From a virus, in IMG/VR virus record IMGVR_UViG_3300025151_000135, positions 1 through 35,310 of that record: DNA of 35,310 nucleotides; one strand, 5' to 3'. The position numbers and the translations under genes were made by a program. Shown here in pieces: positions 6,212-14,256 of the stretch (position 1 is the first letter of the stretch; each line of letters starts with the position of its first letter). The notes beneath the pieces are model-generated. The model was not told where the DNA came from, did not search any database, and saw only the letters and a program-made list of their open reading frames with translations.

Positions 6212-6487
6212 ATGGGTGCACCACTAGGAAATAAAAACGCTTCAAAAGAAAATCGCCAATTCCGTAATTCATTAAATCGTAATTTAAAAAGGTTTAAGGC
6301 TGAAGGCGTACCCGATGGAGATGCTTTGGGTAAAATTACACAAAAATTGATTCAATGTGCGATAAACGGAGAAGCCTGGGCAATAAAAGAAGTTGCAGAC
6401 AGGTTAGAAGGTAAAGCACCACAAGCGATTGGTATAGCGGAAGTACCAGATGCAATAAGTTTAACTTGGGATCAAGGTGATGAATAA
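6212..6487 (+). CDS. Possible terminase small subunit-like protein, 91 aa
   Basis: The product begins MGAPLGNKNASKENRQ, a pattern common in phage DUF5681/small-terminase-like proteins. It continues with a helical body and ends AIKEVADRLEGKAPQA, typical of the same group. Position between large terminase and portal fits. A DNA-binding N-terminus is suggested by basic residues 8-32. An experimentally supported terminase function for this family is not known to me. Confidence 0.6.
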   Translation: MGAPLGNKNASKENRQFRNSLNRNLKRFKAEGVPDGDALGKITQKLIQCAINGEAWAIKEVADRLEGKAPQAIGIAEVPDAISLTWDQGDE

Positions 6488-8730
6488 TGGCTACGGCAAT
6501 AAGTGACGAGCAGATTGCATCAATTTGCCGGTCAGAAATAGATAGTGCTTCAGGTTATGCTGGAGGAGAAATATCTAATGAACGGGCAGAAGCATTAAAT
6601 TATTATTATGGGGAACCATACGGCGATGAAGTAGAAGGCCGTAGTCAGGTAGTAACCCGTGAGGTAATGGAAACGGTAGAATGGATTTTGCCGTCTTTAG
6701 CAAGAATATTTACCGATGCAGAAAATTTAGTAGAGTTTACTCCTACAAATCCAGATGACGTAAGTCAGGCAAAATTAGAGACTAAAGTATCCAATTATGT
6801 GTATTGGAAACAAAATCGTGGTTTTTATAATACTTATACGTTTTTAAAAGATGCGTTATTAAGTAAAACCGGTATTTTGAAGATTTATTGGGATGATTCC
6901 GATAAAGAAAGTAAAGAAAAATACGAAAATTTAACGCCAATGCAAGTAGAAGCTATGCAGATGGATCCTAATACTGAGCGAGAAGTATTAGAACTGGAAG
7001 AATTAGAAAATGGCTTAGTTAATGTTACTTTTAAAACTATTGAGCGAAACGGCCAAATTAGAATAGAACCGGTTCCTCCAGAGGAATTTGGTATTGCTCG
7101 ATATGCTCGTACACCTTATACGGAAGATGTTAATTTTTGTTATCACCGTACACAAAAAACATTTAGTGAATTAGTCCAAATGGGTTACAGCCCTGATGTT
7201 ATACGGACGTTGCCATTTGATGATGATGTCCAAACAGAGGAAGAACTTGCTAGACGTAATATGTCTGATGAGCAAGAACCATATGATTATGTTTCTGAAG
7301 AATCTATGCGTATGTATTGGATTTCAGAGTGTTACATTAATGTAGACCGTGATGGCGATGATATTGCAGAATTATTAAGGGTAACGTTAGCTGGTGGCCA
7401 TTATACTGCGTCGTCAGCCCGATTATTAGGCATAGAAGAAGTAGATATTATGCCTTTTGCAACGTGTAGTCCTATTTTAATGCCACATAAATTTTATGGT
7501 TTATCTATTGCGGATTTGACAATGGATTTACAAAGAATTAAATCCGTATTGTTACGCCAAATGCTAGATAACACTTATTTAGCGAATAATACGCGAACTG
7601 CCGTTAATGATACCCATGTTAATATGGACGATTTATTAACGTCTAGGCCAGGGGGCGTAGTAAGATACAAAGGTGAAGGTGCTGCGTCGCAATATATTAC
7701 GCCGATTCCCCATAATGCGTTGCCAAACCAAGCATTTAATATGATGGAATATTTAGATGATACGCGTAAACAACGTACTGGTGTGGGTGATGAGGTAGCA
7801 GGGTTAGATAAAAATTCATTATCGAGTATTAACCCTGGGGTTGCAGCTATGGCATATGATGCGGCTCGTATGAAAATAGAGTTAATTGCTCGTATTTTAG
7901 CGGAAGTAGGGTTTAAATCAGTATTTAAAATTATTCATAAATTATTATTAACCCACCAAGATATACCTATGATGGTTAATGTCGGTAATCAATTTGCAAT
8001 GGTTAATCCGGCAGATTGGAAAGATAGAGAAAATACCAGTGTAACAGTAGGTACGGGTACGGTTTCTAAAGAAAAGAAAATGATAGCGTTAGAAACTATT
8101 ATGAATAAACAACAGGAAATAGTAAAAAATGGAGGTTTAGGCACTATTGTTATGCCTCATCAGTTATATCAAACTGTAGCAGATATGGCAGATGCGTTTG
8201 GTTTACCCTCAGACCAATACTTTACTGACCCCAGAACCGTACCGCCAAAACCACCACAACCAGACGTTCAACAGGAATTAGCGATCGCACATTCCAAAGC
8301 ATTGGCAATGGACGCACAATCAAAATTATTACAAGTACAGGTAACAGCAGCTAAAAACGAAGCGGAATCATCGTTAAAATTAAGGGAGCAGGAGTTAACT
8401 GCCCAATCTGATCGCATCAAACACAATATTGAAATAGAAAAAATGCGATTAGAGCAAATGCAAGCCGAAACACAATCGGAAGAAAAAATAGCATCTTTAG
8501 GTATACAAATAGATAAAAACGAGACAGAAGAACGTATTAAAGAAATGCAATTAGCATTGCAAGAAAACACAGAAACACAAAAACGAGAAGTTGAAATATT
8601 TAAAGCTAAAATTGATAGTTTAACAAAATTGTTGCAAACCGAAGCAAAAATTAGCGATAATCAGCAAAACCGTGATATGAATATGTTAAAAGATCAATTA
8701 CAAAAAGATGTAAGTGATGGAGAAACATGA
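6487..8730 (+). CDS. Portal protein (P22-like head-tail connector)
   Basis: The 747-aa product resembles the large podoviral portal family. It has an N-terminal EGRSQVVTREVMETVEWILPSL segment, in which RSxVVxRxV is a hallmark of P22-type portals, and the central GLDKNSLSSINPGVAAM is also typical. Residues about 590-740 form a long Gln/Glu/Lys-rich coiled coil, equivalent to the P22 barrel. Twelve copies would form the DNA channel at one capsid vertex and bind terminase during packaging. ATG 6487 overlaps the previous stop by 1 nt and has AAGGTG upstream. Confidence 0.9.
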   Translation: MATAISDEQIASICRSEIDSASGYAGGEISNERAEALNYYYGEPYGDEVEGRSQVVTREVMETVEWILPSLARIFTDAENLVEFTPTNPDDVSQAKLETKVSNYVYWKQNRGFYNTYTFLKDALLSKTGILKIYWDDSDKESKEKYENLTPMQVEAMQMDPNTEREVLELEELENGLVNVTFKTIERNGQIRIEPVPPEEFGIARYARTPYTEDVNFCYHRTQKTFSELVQMGYSPDVIRTLPFDDDVQTEEELARRNMSDEQEPYDYVSEESMRMYWISECYINVDRDGDDIAELLRVTLAGGHYTASSARLLGIEEVDIMPFATCSPILMPHKFYGLSIADLTMDLQRIKSVLLRQMLDNTYLANNTRTAVNDTHVNMDDLLTSRPGGVVRYKGEGAASQYITPIPHNALPNQAFNMMEYLDDTRKQRTGVGDEVAGLDKNSLSSINPGVAAMAYDAARMKIELIARILAEVGFKSVFKIIHKLLLTHQDIPMMVNVGNQFAMVNPADWKDRENTSVTVGTGTVSKEKKMIALETIMNKQQEIVKNGGLGTIVMPHQLYQTVADMADAFGLPSDQYFTDPRTVPPKPPQPDVQQELAIAHSKALAMDAQSKLLQVQVTAAKNEAESSLKLREQELTAQSDRIKHNIEIEKMRLEQMQAETQSEEKIASLGIQIDKNETEERIKEMQLALQENTETQKREVEIFKAKIDSLTKLLQTEAKISDNQQNRDMNMLKDQLQKDVSDGET

Positions 8731-8999
8731 CACCGGAAGAAGAAAGACGGCGATCAATATTTGCTAGAGAAATAATTGAAAATCCGTTATGGAATGAAAC
8801 CATTACGTTAATTAGAAATAGATTAATGGAAATGTGGCAACATTCTGATTGGGAACAGACAAAAGAACGTGAGAACGTATATCAGCTATATAATGCTGTT
8901 AATTTGATACAATCAGAAATTGAAACCACATTAAAAACTGGAAAAATGGCAGAGATGCAATTAGAGGATAGACAATGGCTGAGAAGCAACCAAGTATAG
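8727..8999 (+). CDS. Small helical protein between portal and scaffold, 90 aa
   Basis: ATG 8727 overlaps the portal stop by 4 nt, with GGAG as SD. The product starts MTPEEERRRSIFAREIIENP and is predicted mostly helical, with several Trp. Proteins of this size and position recur in podovirus head modules. It may be a scaffold or head-assembly accessory. The next gene begins within its last 25 nt. Confidence 0.6.
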   Translation: MTPEEERRRSIFAREIIENPLWNETITLIRNRLMEMWQHSDWEQTKERENVYQLYNAVNLIQSEIETTLKTGKMAEMQLEDRQWLRSNQV

Positions 9000-10048
9000 A
9001 AGAACGAATTACTGCGGCTTTATTGCCACAAGAAGAAACGCAGGAACAACCGGAACAACCAGAACAAGAGATTGTTGAAACAGTTGAAGAAGTTGAAGAA
9101 CCGGTTATAGAAGAAGAAAGTGTTGAAACACAACAAGAGCCCGAACAAGTAGAAGAAGTTGAAGAAATAGAAGAACCAACGGAAGAAACGTGGCAAGTAG
9201 AAACGTTAGGTCAATTAGCAGAACAAATTGAAGTAGATGCTGCTGATTTATATAATTTAAAAATACCGGTAAATGGTTCTGACGGTGAAAGAAAAGAAAT
9301 AACGATTGGTCAATGGAAAGATGATTGGCAGTCTAAGGAAAAATTTGAAAAAATTGCATCTGAAACGATAGCAATAAAACAAAAACTGGAAGACCAGTTA
9401 AACAGAGAAATACAACAATTTGAAAAAGATTCGCAACAAGGAGCAGAATTTTTACAAGAGTTACACGAAAATTTTCTAAATGAGTTTAAAACAGTAGATT
9501 GGAAGACGTTAGAACAGACAGATCCAACACAATTTGTGATGCAACGTCAAAAATTTGCTGATAAACAAGCCTATTTAGAAAATTTACGAAGCAAAGCAGC
9601 CCAAAATTGGGAGCTTCGCCAAAATGAATTTAAGGAAAAGCGTGTTAAAGCGATGGGAGAAGCGATTGAGAAAGAGCAGAAAGCATTGTTAAACGCTATA
9701 CCAGAATGGAATGATGAAAATGTATATAATGCAGAGAGTGCAAAAATCCGTCAATTCCTCAAAACGAATGGATATTCGGAAGATCAGGTAAATAATATAA
9801 CCGATCATCGTTTTTTTGTTATGGTCAGAAACGCGATGCAGTTAAACGATTTACAAGATCAAACGAAAAAAGTTCGTAAAAAAACAGCAGCAAAGGTTGG
9901 TAAAAAAATCCTAAAGCCAGGAGCAAAACGAACTAATGCAGCAATTAAACAGGACGCGGCTAATAAAGTGCGACAAAATTTGAAAAAATCAGGTTCAGTT
10001 GACGATGCAGCCGCAGCAATTTCTAACCTATTTAATAGTAGAGGATAA
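8975..10048 (+). CDS. Probable scaffolding protein
   Basis: The 357-aa product has an extremely acidic N-terminus (residues about 8-75, mostly Glu/Gln/Pro/Val), a long helical/coiled-coil middle (about 100-245) and a strongly basic C-terminal region (about 295-340, with KKVRKKTAAKVGKK). This polarity and the place between portal and major capsid protein match phage scaffolding proteins, where the basic end contacts the coat protein. The assignment rests on architecture and synteny, not on a diagnostic motif. ATG 8975 has an AGAGGAT SD. Confidence 0.72.
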   Translation: MAEKQPSIEERITAALLPQEETQEQPEQPEQEIVETVEEVEEPVIEEESVETQQEPEQVEEVEEIEEPTEETWQVETLGQLAEQIEVDAADLYNLKIPVNGSDGERKEITIGQWKDDWQSKEKFEKIASETIAIKQKLEDQLNREIQQFEKDSQQGAEFLQELHENFLNEFKTVDWKTLEQTDPTQFVMQRQKFADKQAYLENLRSKAAQNWELRQNEFKEKRVKAMGEAIEKEQKALLNAIPEWNDENVYNAESAKIRQFLKTNGYSEDQVNNITDHRFFVMVRNAMQLNDLQDQTKKVRKKTAAKVGKKILKPGAKRTNAAIKQDAANKVRQNLKKSGSVDDAAAAISNLFNSRG

Positions 10049-10053
10049 GTAAA

Positions 10054-11025
10054 ATGGCAGTACCAGCAGGTTCATACCAAACTTACACAGCGATTGGTCA
10101 AAGAGAAGATTTGACGGATATTATTTATGATATTAGTCCTATGGACACTCCGTTTCTAACTAATTCAGCAAGAGAAACTGCTACAGCGACTTTATATGAG
10201 TGGCAAACAGACTCTTTGGCTTCTGCTGCTAGTAACGCTCAAATAGAAGGTGATGATGCAACAACTAATACCGCAGCACCTACTTCTCGTTTGGGAAACT
10301 ACACGCAAATTTCCACTAAAGTACCTAGAGTGACGGGTACGCTTCAAGCAGTAAACACTGCGGGTCGTAAAGATGAGTTGAGTTACCAGATTTCCAAAAG
10401 AGGTAAAGAACTCAAGAGAGATATGGAAACTGCATTAACTTCAGCACAAGCCGGTACAGCTGGTGGTGCAGGAACAGCAAGAACATTGGCCGGTTTAGGT
10501 GCATGGTTATCTACTAACCAAGTACAACAAGGGGCTAATGCGACTACTCCAGCAACTACTTCTGGTGTCCCAGGAACGGCTCCAACAGCAGGAACCGCAG
10601 CTACTTTTGTAGAAGCAAACCTAAAATCTGTTGTGAAGTCATGTTGGGATAACGGTGGAGATCCTGGGGTTATTATGGCAGGGTCTTTTAACAAACAAAT
10701 AGCATCAGGTTTTGCTGGTATCGGTACTTTGTACAGAGATGCTCAACCTAATGGTGGATTAGCTCCTGGGTCAATTATTGGGGCTGCTGATATTTATGTA
10801 TCAGATTTTGGTCAACACCAAATTGTTGCTAATAGATTTCAACCGGCAGGAACAGTATATGCACTAGACATGGAATACTGGTGTGTTGCTTATCTTCGTG
10901 GTATTCAAACAGAAGACCTTGGTAAAACAGGCGATTCCGACAGACGTTTGATTATTACAGAATATACGCTTGGTTCTAAAAACGAAGCAGCTTCTGGTAA
11001 AATCTATACAACTACTACATCATAA
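10054..11025 (+). CDS. Major capsid protein, SU10/DUF5309 type
   Basis: The 323-aa product starts with the typical ITxxREDLTDIIYDISPMDTPFL-like region (residues about 14-36). It continues with TLYEWQTDSLA, TKVPRVTGTLQAV, ISKRGKELKRDME and a Gly/Ala/Thr-rich central loop (about 135-185), then DIYVSDFGQHQIVANRF and LIITEYTLGSKNE. These are the HK97-fold family markers of DUF5309. ATG 10054 has a strong AGAGGAT SD, and a terminator hairpin follows 22 nt after the stop, consistent with high expression. Confidence 0.9.
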   Translation: MAVPAGSYQTYTAIGQREDLTDIIYDISPMDTPFLTNSARETATATLYEWQTDSLASAASNAQIEGDDATTNTAAPTSRLGNYTQISTKVPRVTGTLQAVNTAGRKDELSYQISKRGKELKRDMETALTSAQAGTAGGAGTARTLAGLGAWLSTNQVQQGANATTPATTSGVPGTAPTAGTAATFVEANLKSVVKSCWDNGGDPGVIMAGSFNKQIASGFAGIGTLYRDAQPNGGLAPGSIIGAADIYVSDFGQHQIVANRFQPAGTVYALDMEYWCVAYLRGIQTEDLGKTGDSDRRLIITEYTLGSKNEAASGKIYTTTTS

Positions 11026-11047
11026 CCTCCCAAAGTGTAGTAATAAT

Positions 11048-11076
11048 GGGGCTTGGTCAAACAAGCCCCTATTTTT
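11048..11076 (+). terminator. Rho-independent terminator or attenuator after the capsid gene
   Basis: GGGGCTTG (11048-11055) pairs with CAAGCCCC (11062-11069) around GTCAAA and is followed by TATTTTT. It lies in a 65-bp gap inside the late operon, so it probably reduces rather than stops read-through, raising capsid mRNA relative to downstream genes. Confidence 0.8.
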
Positions 11077-11090
11077 AAGAGGATTAAGTT

Positions 11091-11255
11091 ATGCCAAAAA
11101 AGACTTATAAAGGCAATAAAGAAGCAAAAGGGACGGAAACCTTTTCTAATAATAAAAGCCAGTTTATGAAAAATATTAATAATTTTTCTAGTAAAGGGCT
11201 AAAACAAATGCCACAAAATGCAACATTTGGAAAAATGTCTAAAACACACGCATGA
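11091..11255 (+). CDS. Small basic protein, 54 aa
   Basis: ATG 11091 has SD AGAGGATTAAGTT. The product begins MPKKTYKGNKEAKG and is rich in Lys, Asn and Met, without hydrophobic segments. Its TGA overlaps the next ATG (11252). It resembles the 46-aa basic protein before the terminase in composition only. A capsid- or DNA-associated role is possible. Confidence 0.6.
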   Translation: MPKKTYKGNKEAKGTETFSNNKSQFMKNINNFSSKGLKQMPQNATFGKMSKTHA

Positions 11256-11608
11256 GTAAACGTTTATTAGATTATGATCCTATAACTCGTACTCAAACAT
11301 GGCATGAGTATGATGAGGTTAACAATGTAACCACGATTGCAGAGGTGCAAGACGTAGAGCCAGCATTAAATTTGAACAAAGCTGTTCAAAATTATGATGT
11401 AGGTGGAGCTAAAGGATTGAATGAATATTCTAAACAAGGCATCAAAAATGATTGGTGGCACGTTGCGTCTATACCTAATTCAGTAATCATCAAATGGAAA
11501 AAAGAGAAAGGCATTGATATTTTTAATAAAAATCAATGGAATGAAGTAAAAAAACTCTTGAACGATAGCGAATACGCATATTTGAGAACTGGAACGGGGC
11601 GTGTCTGA
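11252..11608 (+). CDS. Conserved phage protein, 118 aa, downstream of capsid
   Basis: The product starts MSKRLLDYDPITRTQTWHEYD and carries KNDWWHVASIPNSVIIKWKKEKGIDIFNKNQWNEVKKLLNDSEYAYLRTG near the end (read here in parts). This ending recurs in podoviruses beside DUF5309 capsid genes, where the proteins are of unknown function. ATG overlaps the previous gene by 4 nt, and the next gene starts 8 nt inside it. It is probably part of the head module, possibly structural. Confidence 0.6.
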   Translation: MSKRLLDYDPITRTQTWHEYDEVNNVTTIAEVQDVEPALNLNKAVQNYDVGGAKGLNEYSKQGIKNDWWHVASIPNSVIIKWKKEKGIDIFNKNQWNEVKKLLNDSEYAYLRTGTGRV

Positions 11609-12947
11609 ATTATTATTAGATATACATAACGCACTACAAAATAAAGACGTAAAATTTGCTGGAGCAGCATTGCTTGAGCATTTTTATGATAATCCTGATG
11701 ATCCAGAAGGATTAGTGTTATTAGCTCGGTTTTTTATAGACGGGGGTAAAGCTCCGTTTGCCTATCCTATAGTAAAACAAGCCGTATTACAGAAACGCAC
11801 TTGGCGTACTTTAATGATGTTAGGTGCGACAGAAGCAGTATTACAAACCCCCCAAAAAGCGGTAAAAACCCTAAAAACGGCATTAAAAATGATGCCAGTA
11901 ACAGAACCGCCTAACCATAAAGCAATGATTTACCGATTAATAGCTAATGCTTATGTGCAAGGATTTAACTTTGCAGAAGCAGAAAAGTGGGCAAAAAAAT
12001 CATTAGATATCGAACATCACGCACAGGCTCATACTGCGTATGCGTTTGCTAAATTACATAAAAGAGAATGGCGAGAAGGTTGGTATCATTATCAATTTCA
12101 ATTAGGTCATGCTGATTTTAGAGATAAACATGATTATGGTTTACCGGAGTGGCAAGGTGAGAAAGATGCAAAGTTATTAGTATACGCAGAACAAGGGTTA
12201 GGCGATCAACTAGCATTTATGAGTGCGTGTCCTATTAAACCTACTCAATTAAATTGTAATAAAAAATTAGAAACATTATTTAAAAAAACCTTTCCTAATA
12301 CCCAGGTATTTGGCAAACAATTTGATAAACAGGTTAATGAACCGATTATTGCAACGCATCAAACGTCTATGGCTACAATGATGCAATGGTCAGAAATGAA
12401 ACCTAGAGGAGCATATTTACAATTAGTTCCAGAAAAAATAGCTATGTGGAAAGGTTTATTATCGACATTAAAAGAAAAAATAAATATTGGCATAGCGTGG
12501 ACAGGAGGCATGGCTGGGTCCGATGGCTGGAGGAATAGAAAATTAGAACTCGAACAACTGTTGCCAATATTAGAATTACCAGTAAATTTTATATCCTTAC
12601 AATATAAAGACTATTCGGAAGATATTTTAGAATTATTAAAAACACGCGGAATAAAAATACATGATTTCCCGTGGGGAACAATGTCTCCGGATTATGAAGA
12701 TACCGCAGCATTAGTAAATTGTTTAGATGCGGTCGTTTGTGTACCAACTACAGCCTATCATTTAGCCGGAGCATTAGGAAAACCCGCATTTGTAATAGTG
12801 CATGATAATCCGCATTGGCATGAAGGAGTTGAAGGTGATTGTCCGTGGTGGGAAACGGTGGAGTTTTATCGACGGCCACAATTAGGCGTAGAAGGAGCAA
12901 TTAAAGCAGTCAGGAATCGAATTCGGGGTAAATTTTTACAGGATTAA
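11601..12947 (+). CDS. TPR-glycosyltransferase (GT-B, GT9/GT41-like)
   Basis: The start is GTG 11601. The 448-aa product has an N-terminal helical repeat region (about 1-190) with TPR-like periodicity (AEKWAKKSLDIEHHAQAHTAYAFAKL in parts). Its C-terminal GT-B half contains VYAEQGLGDQLAFMSA, NIGIAWTGGMAGSDGWRNRKL, FISLQYKDYSEDI and a nucleotide-sugar region, DAVVCVPTTAYHLAGALGKPAFV. This fits TPR-linked glycosyltransferases related to heptosyltransferase or O-GlcNAc transferase. A sugar transferase inside the head module may glycosylate virion proteins or host surface glycans. The substrate is not predictable. Confidence 0.75.
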   Translation: MSELLLDIHNALQNKDVKFAGAALLEHFYDNPDDPEGLVLLARFFIDGGKAPFAYPIVKQAVLQKRTWRTLMMLGATEAVLQTPQKAVKTLKTALKMMPVTEPPNHKAMIYRLIANAYVQGFNFAEAEKWAKKSLDIEHHAQAHTAYAFAKLHKREWREGWYHYQFQLGHADFRDKHDYGLPEWQGEKDAKLLVYAEQGLGDQLAFMSACPIKPTQLNCNKKLETLFKKTFPNTQVFGKQFDKQVNEPIIATHQTSMATMMQWSEMKPRGAYLQLVPEKIAMWKGLLSTLKEKINIGIAWTGGMAGSDGWRNRKLELEQLLPILELPVNFISLQYKDYSEDILELLKTRGIKIHDFPWGTMSPDYEDTAALVNCLDAVVCVPTTAYHLAGALGKPAFVIVHDNPHWHEGVEGDCPWWETVEFYRRPQLGVEGAIKAVRNRIRGKFLQD

Positions 12948-12949
12948 TT

Positions 12950-13672
12950 ATGAGAATATACATAGGGGTAGATCCAAGACAACCAGTAGCGTATAACGTA
13001 TTACATTGGTCAATAGTGCGTAGATCATCAAAACCGGTAGCAATAGTGCCGTTAGTATTACCAGCTTTGCCAATAACCAGAACTGGATTAACCGATTTTA
13101 CTTACAGTCGATATTTATGTCCTGCTTTAAGTGGATATCAGGGTATTTCAGTATTTTTAGATGCTGATATGTTAGTGTTAGGAGATATACAAGAGTTACA
13201 ATCGTTTGTTAATGGTCAACATTCAGTATATGTGCGTAAAAGCGAAAATCAATTTGAATGGCCGTCATTAATGGTGTTTGACAATGCTAAATGTCAAAAA
13301 TTAACAACTGAATATATAGAAGATCAAACAAGTAACCCACAATCATTTGAATGGGCAGAATCAGTTGGTGATTTACCTGAAGAATGGAATTTTTGTGTTG
13401 GGTATGAAAAAACAGATGAAATCCCAAAATTAGTACATTATACTGCGGGGATACCGGATTTTTCGGAAACTAAACATTTAGACTATGCAGGAGAATGGTT
13501 AGCAGAAAAAGAATCAATGACAAGTAATTGCAGTTGGTTAGAGCTAATGGGCGATTCGGTTCATGCAGATTTAGTGCTTCAAGGGATACAGGAGCGTAAA
13601 AAAACATGGCAATTACGACATACGCAGAACTCAAAACAGCAATCGCAAACTGGACAGCCAGAAGCGACTTAA
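12950..13672 (+). CDS. GT8-like glycosyltransferase (GT-A fold)
   Basis: The 240-aa product begins MRIYIGVDPRQPVAYNVL. It contains the metal-binding DxD motif as DAD (residues 71-73, in ISVFLDADMLVLGDI) and a C-terminal WNFCVGY...LVHYTAGIPDF block, as in family-8 enzymes. It follows the TPR-glycosyltransferase by 2 nt, so the pair may work in sequence. The last 22 codons (13606-13672) overlap the next gene out of frame, giving a Gln/Lys-rich tail not typical of the family. The role is virion or receptor-glycan modification. Confidence 0.75.
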   Translation: MRIYIGVDPRQPVAYNVLHWSIVRRSSKPVAIVPLVLPALPITRTGLTDFTYSRYLCPALSGYQGISVFLDADMLVLGDIQELQSFVNGQHSVYVRKSENQFEWPSLMVFDNAKCQKLTTEYIEDQTSNPQSFEWAESVGDLPEEWNFCVGYEKTDEIPKLVHYTAGIPDFSETKHLDYAGEWLAEKESMTSNCSWLELMGDSVHADLVLQGIQERKKTWQLRHTQNSKQQSQTGQPEAT

Positions 13673-14256
13673 CTGCTTATATAGATGAGTTTATTGATTT
13701 AGCTGAAACGTATATTAAGCGTGATCCGGCACACCCAGACAGTCCAGAAATAGGCGGTGTTCGTGGCAATATACAACGAGCAACAGGCACATTATCAACC
13801 AGTGCATCAACTTTAGCGTTACCCACGGATTTTTTAGAAGGATACAGATTAAATTTAACATCAGATGCAGATTTTGTGGTGTTAAGATATGTAGCTCCTA
13901 CGCAACTATCATTACACCATAGGTCAGGTACGGGTAGACCATCATTTTATACCATATCCGATGTTATAGAATTTGATGTTAAACCAGATAGTGCATATCC
14001 ATACGAATTGTCTTATTACCCCCAAGTAACCGCATTATCAGATAGTAATACTAGTAATTTTGTATTAACTGGTTATCCAGATGTATATTTAAGTGCGTCT
14101 TTATTTCATGCGTTTCGTTTTATTCAAGATGAGCAATCCGCGGCTAGTTGGTTAAGCCAATATAAAACGTCTGCTTGGACAGCATCAGAAACATATCGAA
14201 GACCCAGGGCATCGCAAGGGTCAGTAGGTATTAAAACAGATTCGGCGAATCCATAA
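13606..14256 (+). CDS. Head-tail adaptor/connector protein
   Basis: The 216-aa product starts AITTYAELKTAIANWTARSDLTAYIDEFIDLAE, a pattern common to podoviral adaptor proteins located after the capsid. Later blocks (LALPTDFLEGYRL and FVLTGYPDVYLSASLFHAFRF) recur in the same group. ATG 13606 has AGGAG 10 nt upstream, supporting the start inside the glycosyltransferase gene. It would form the ring between portal and tail, like P22 gp4 or T7 gp11 by position. Confidence 0.72.
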   Translation: MAITTYAELKTAIANWTARSDLTAYIDEFIDLAETYIKRDPAHPDSPEIGGVRGNIQRATGTLSTSASTLALPTDFLEGYRLNLTSDADFVVLRYVAPTQLSLHHRSGTGRPSFYTISDVIEFDVKPDSAYPYELSYYPQVTALSDSNTSNFVLTGYPDVYLSASLFHAFRFIQDEQSAASWLSQYKTSAWTASETYRRPRASQGSVGIKTDSANP

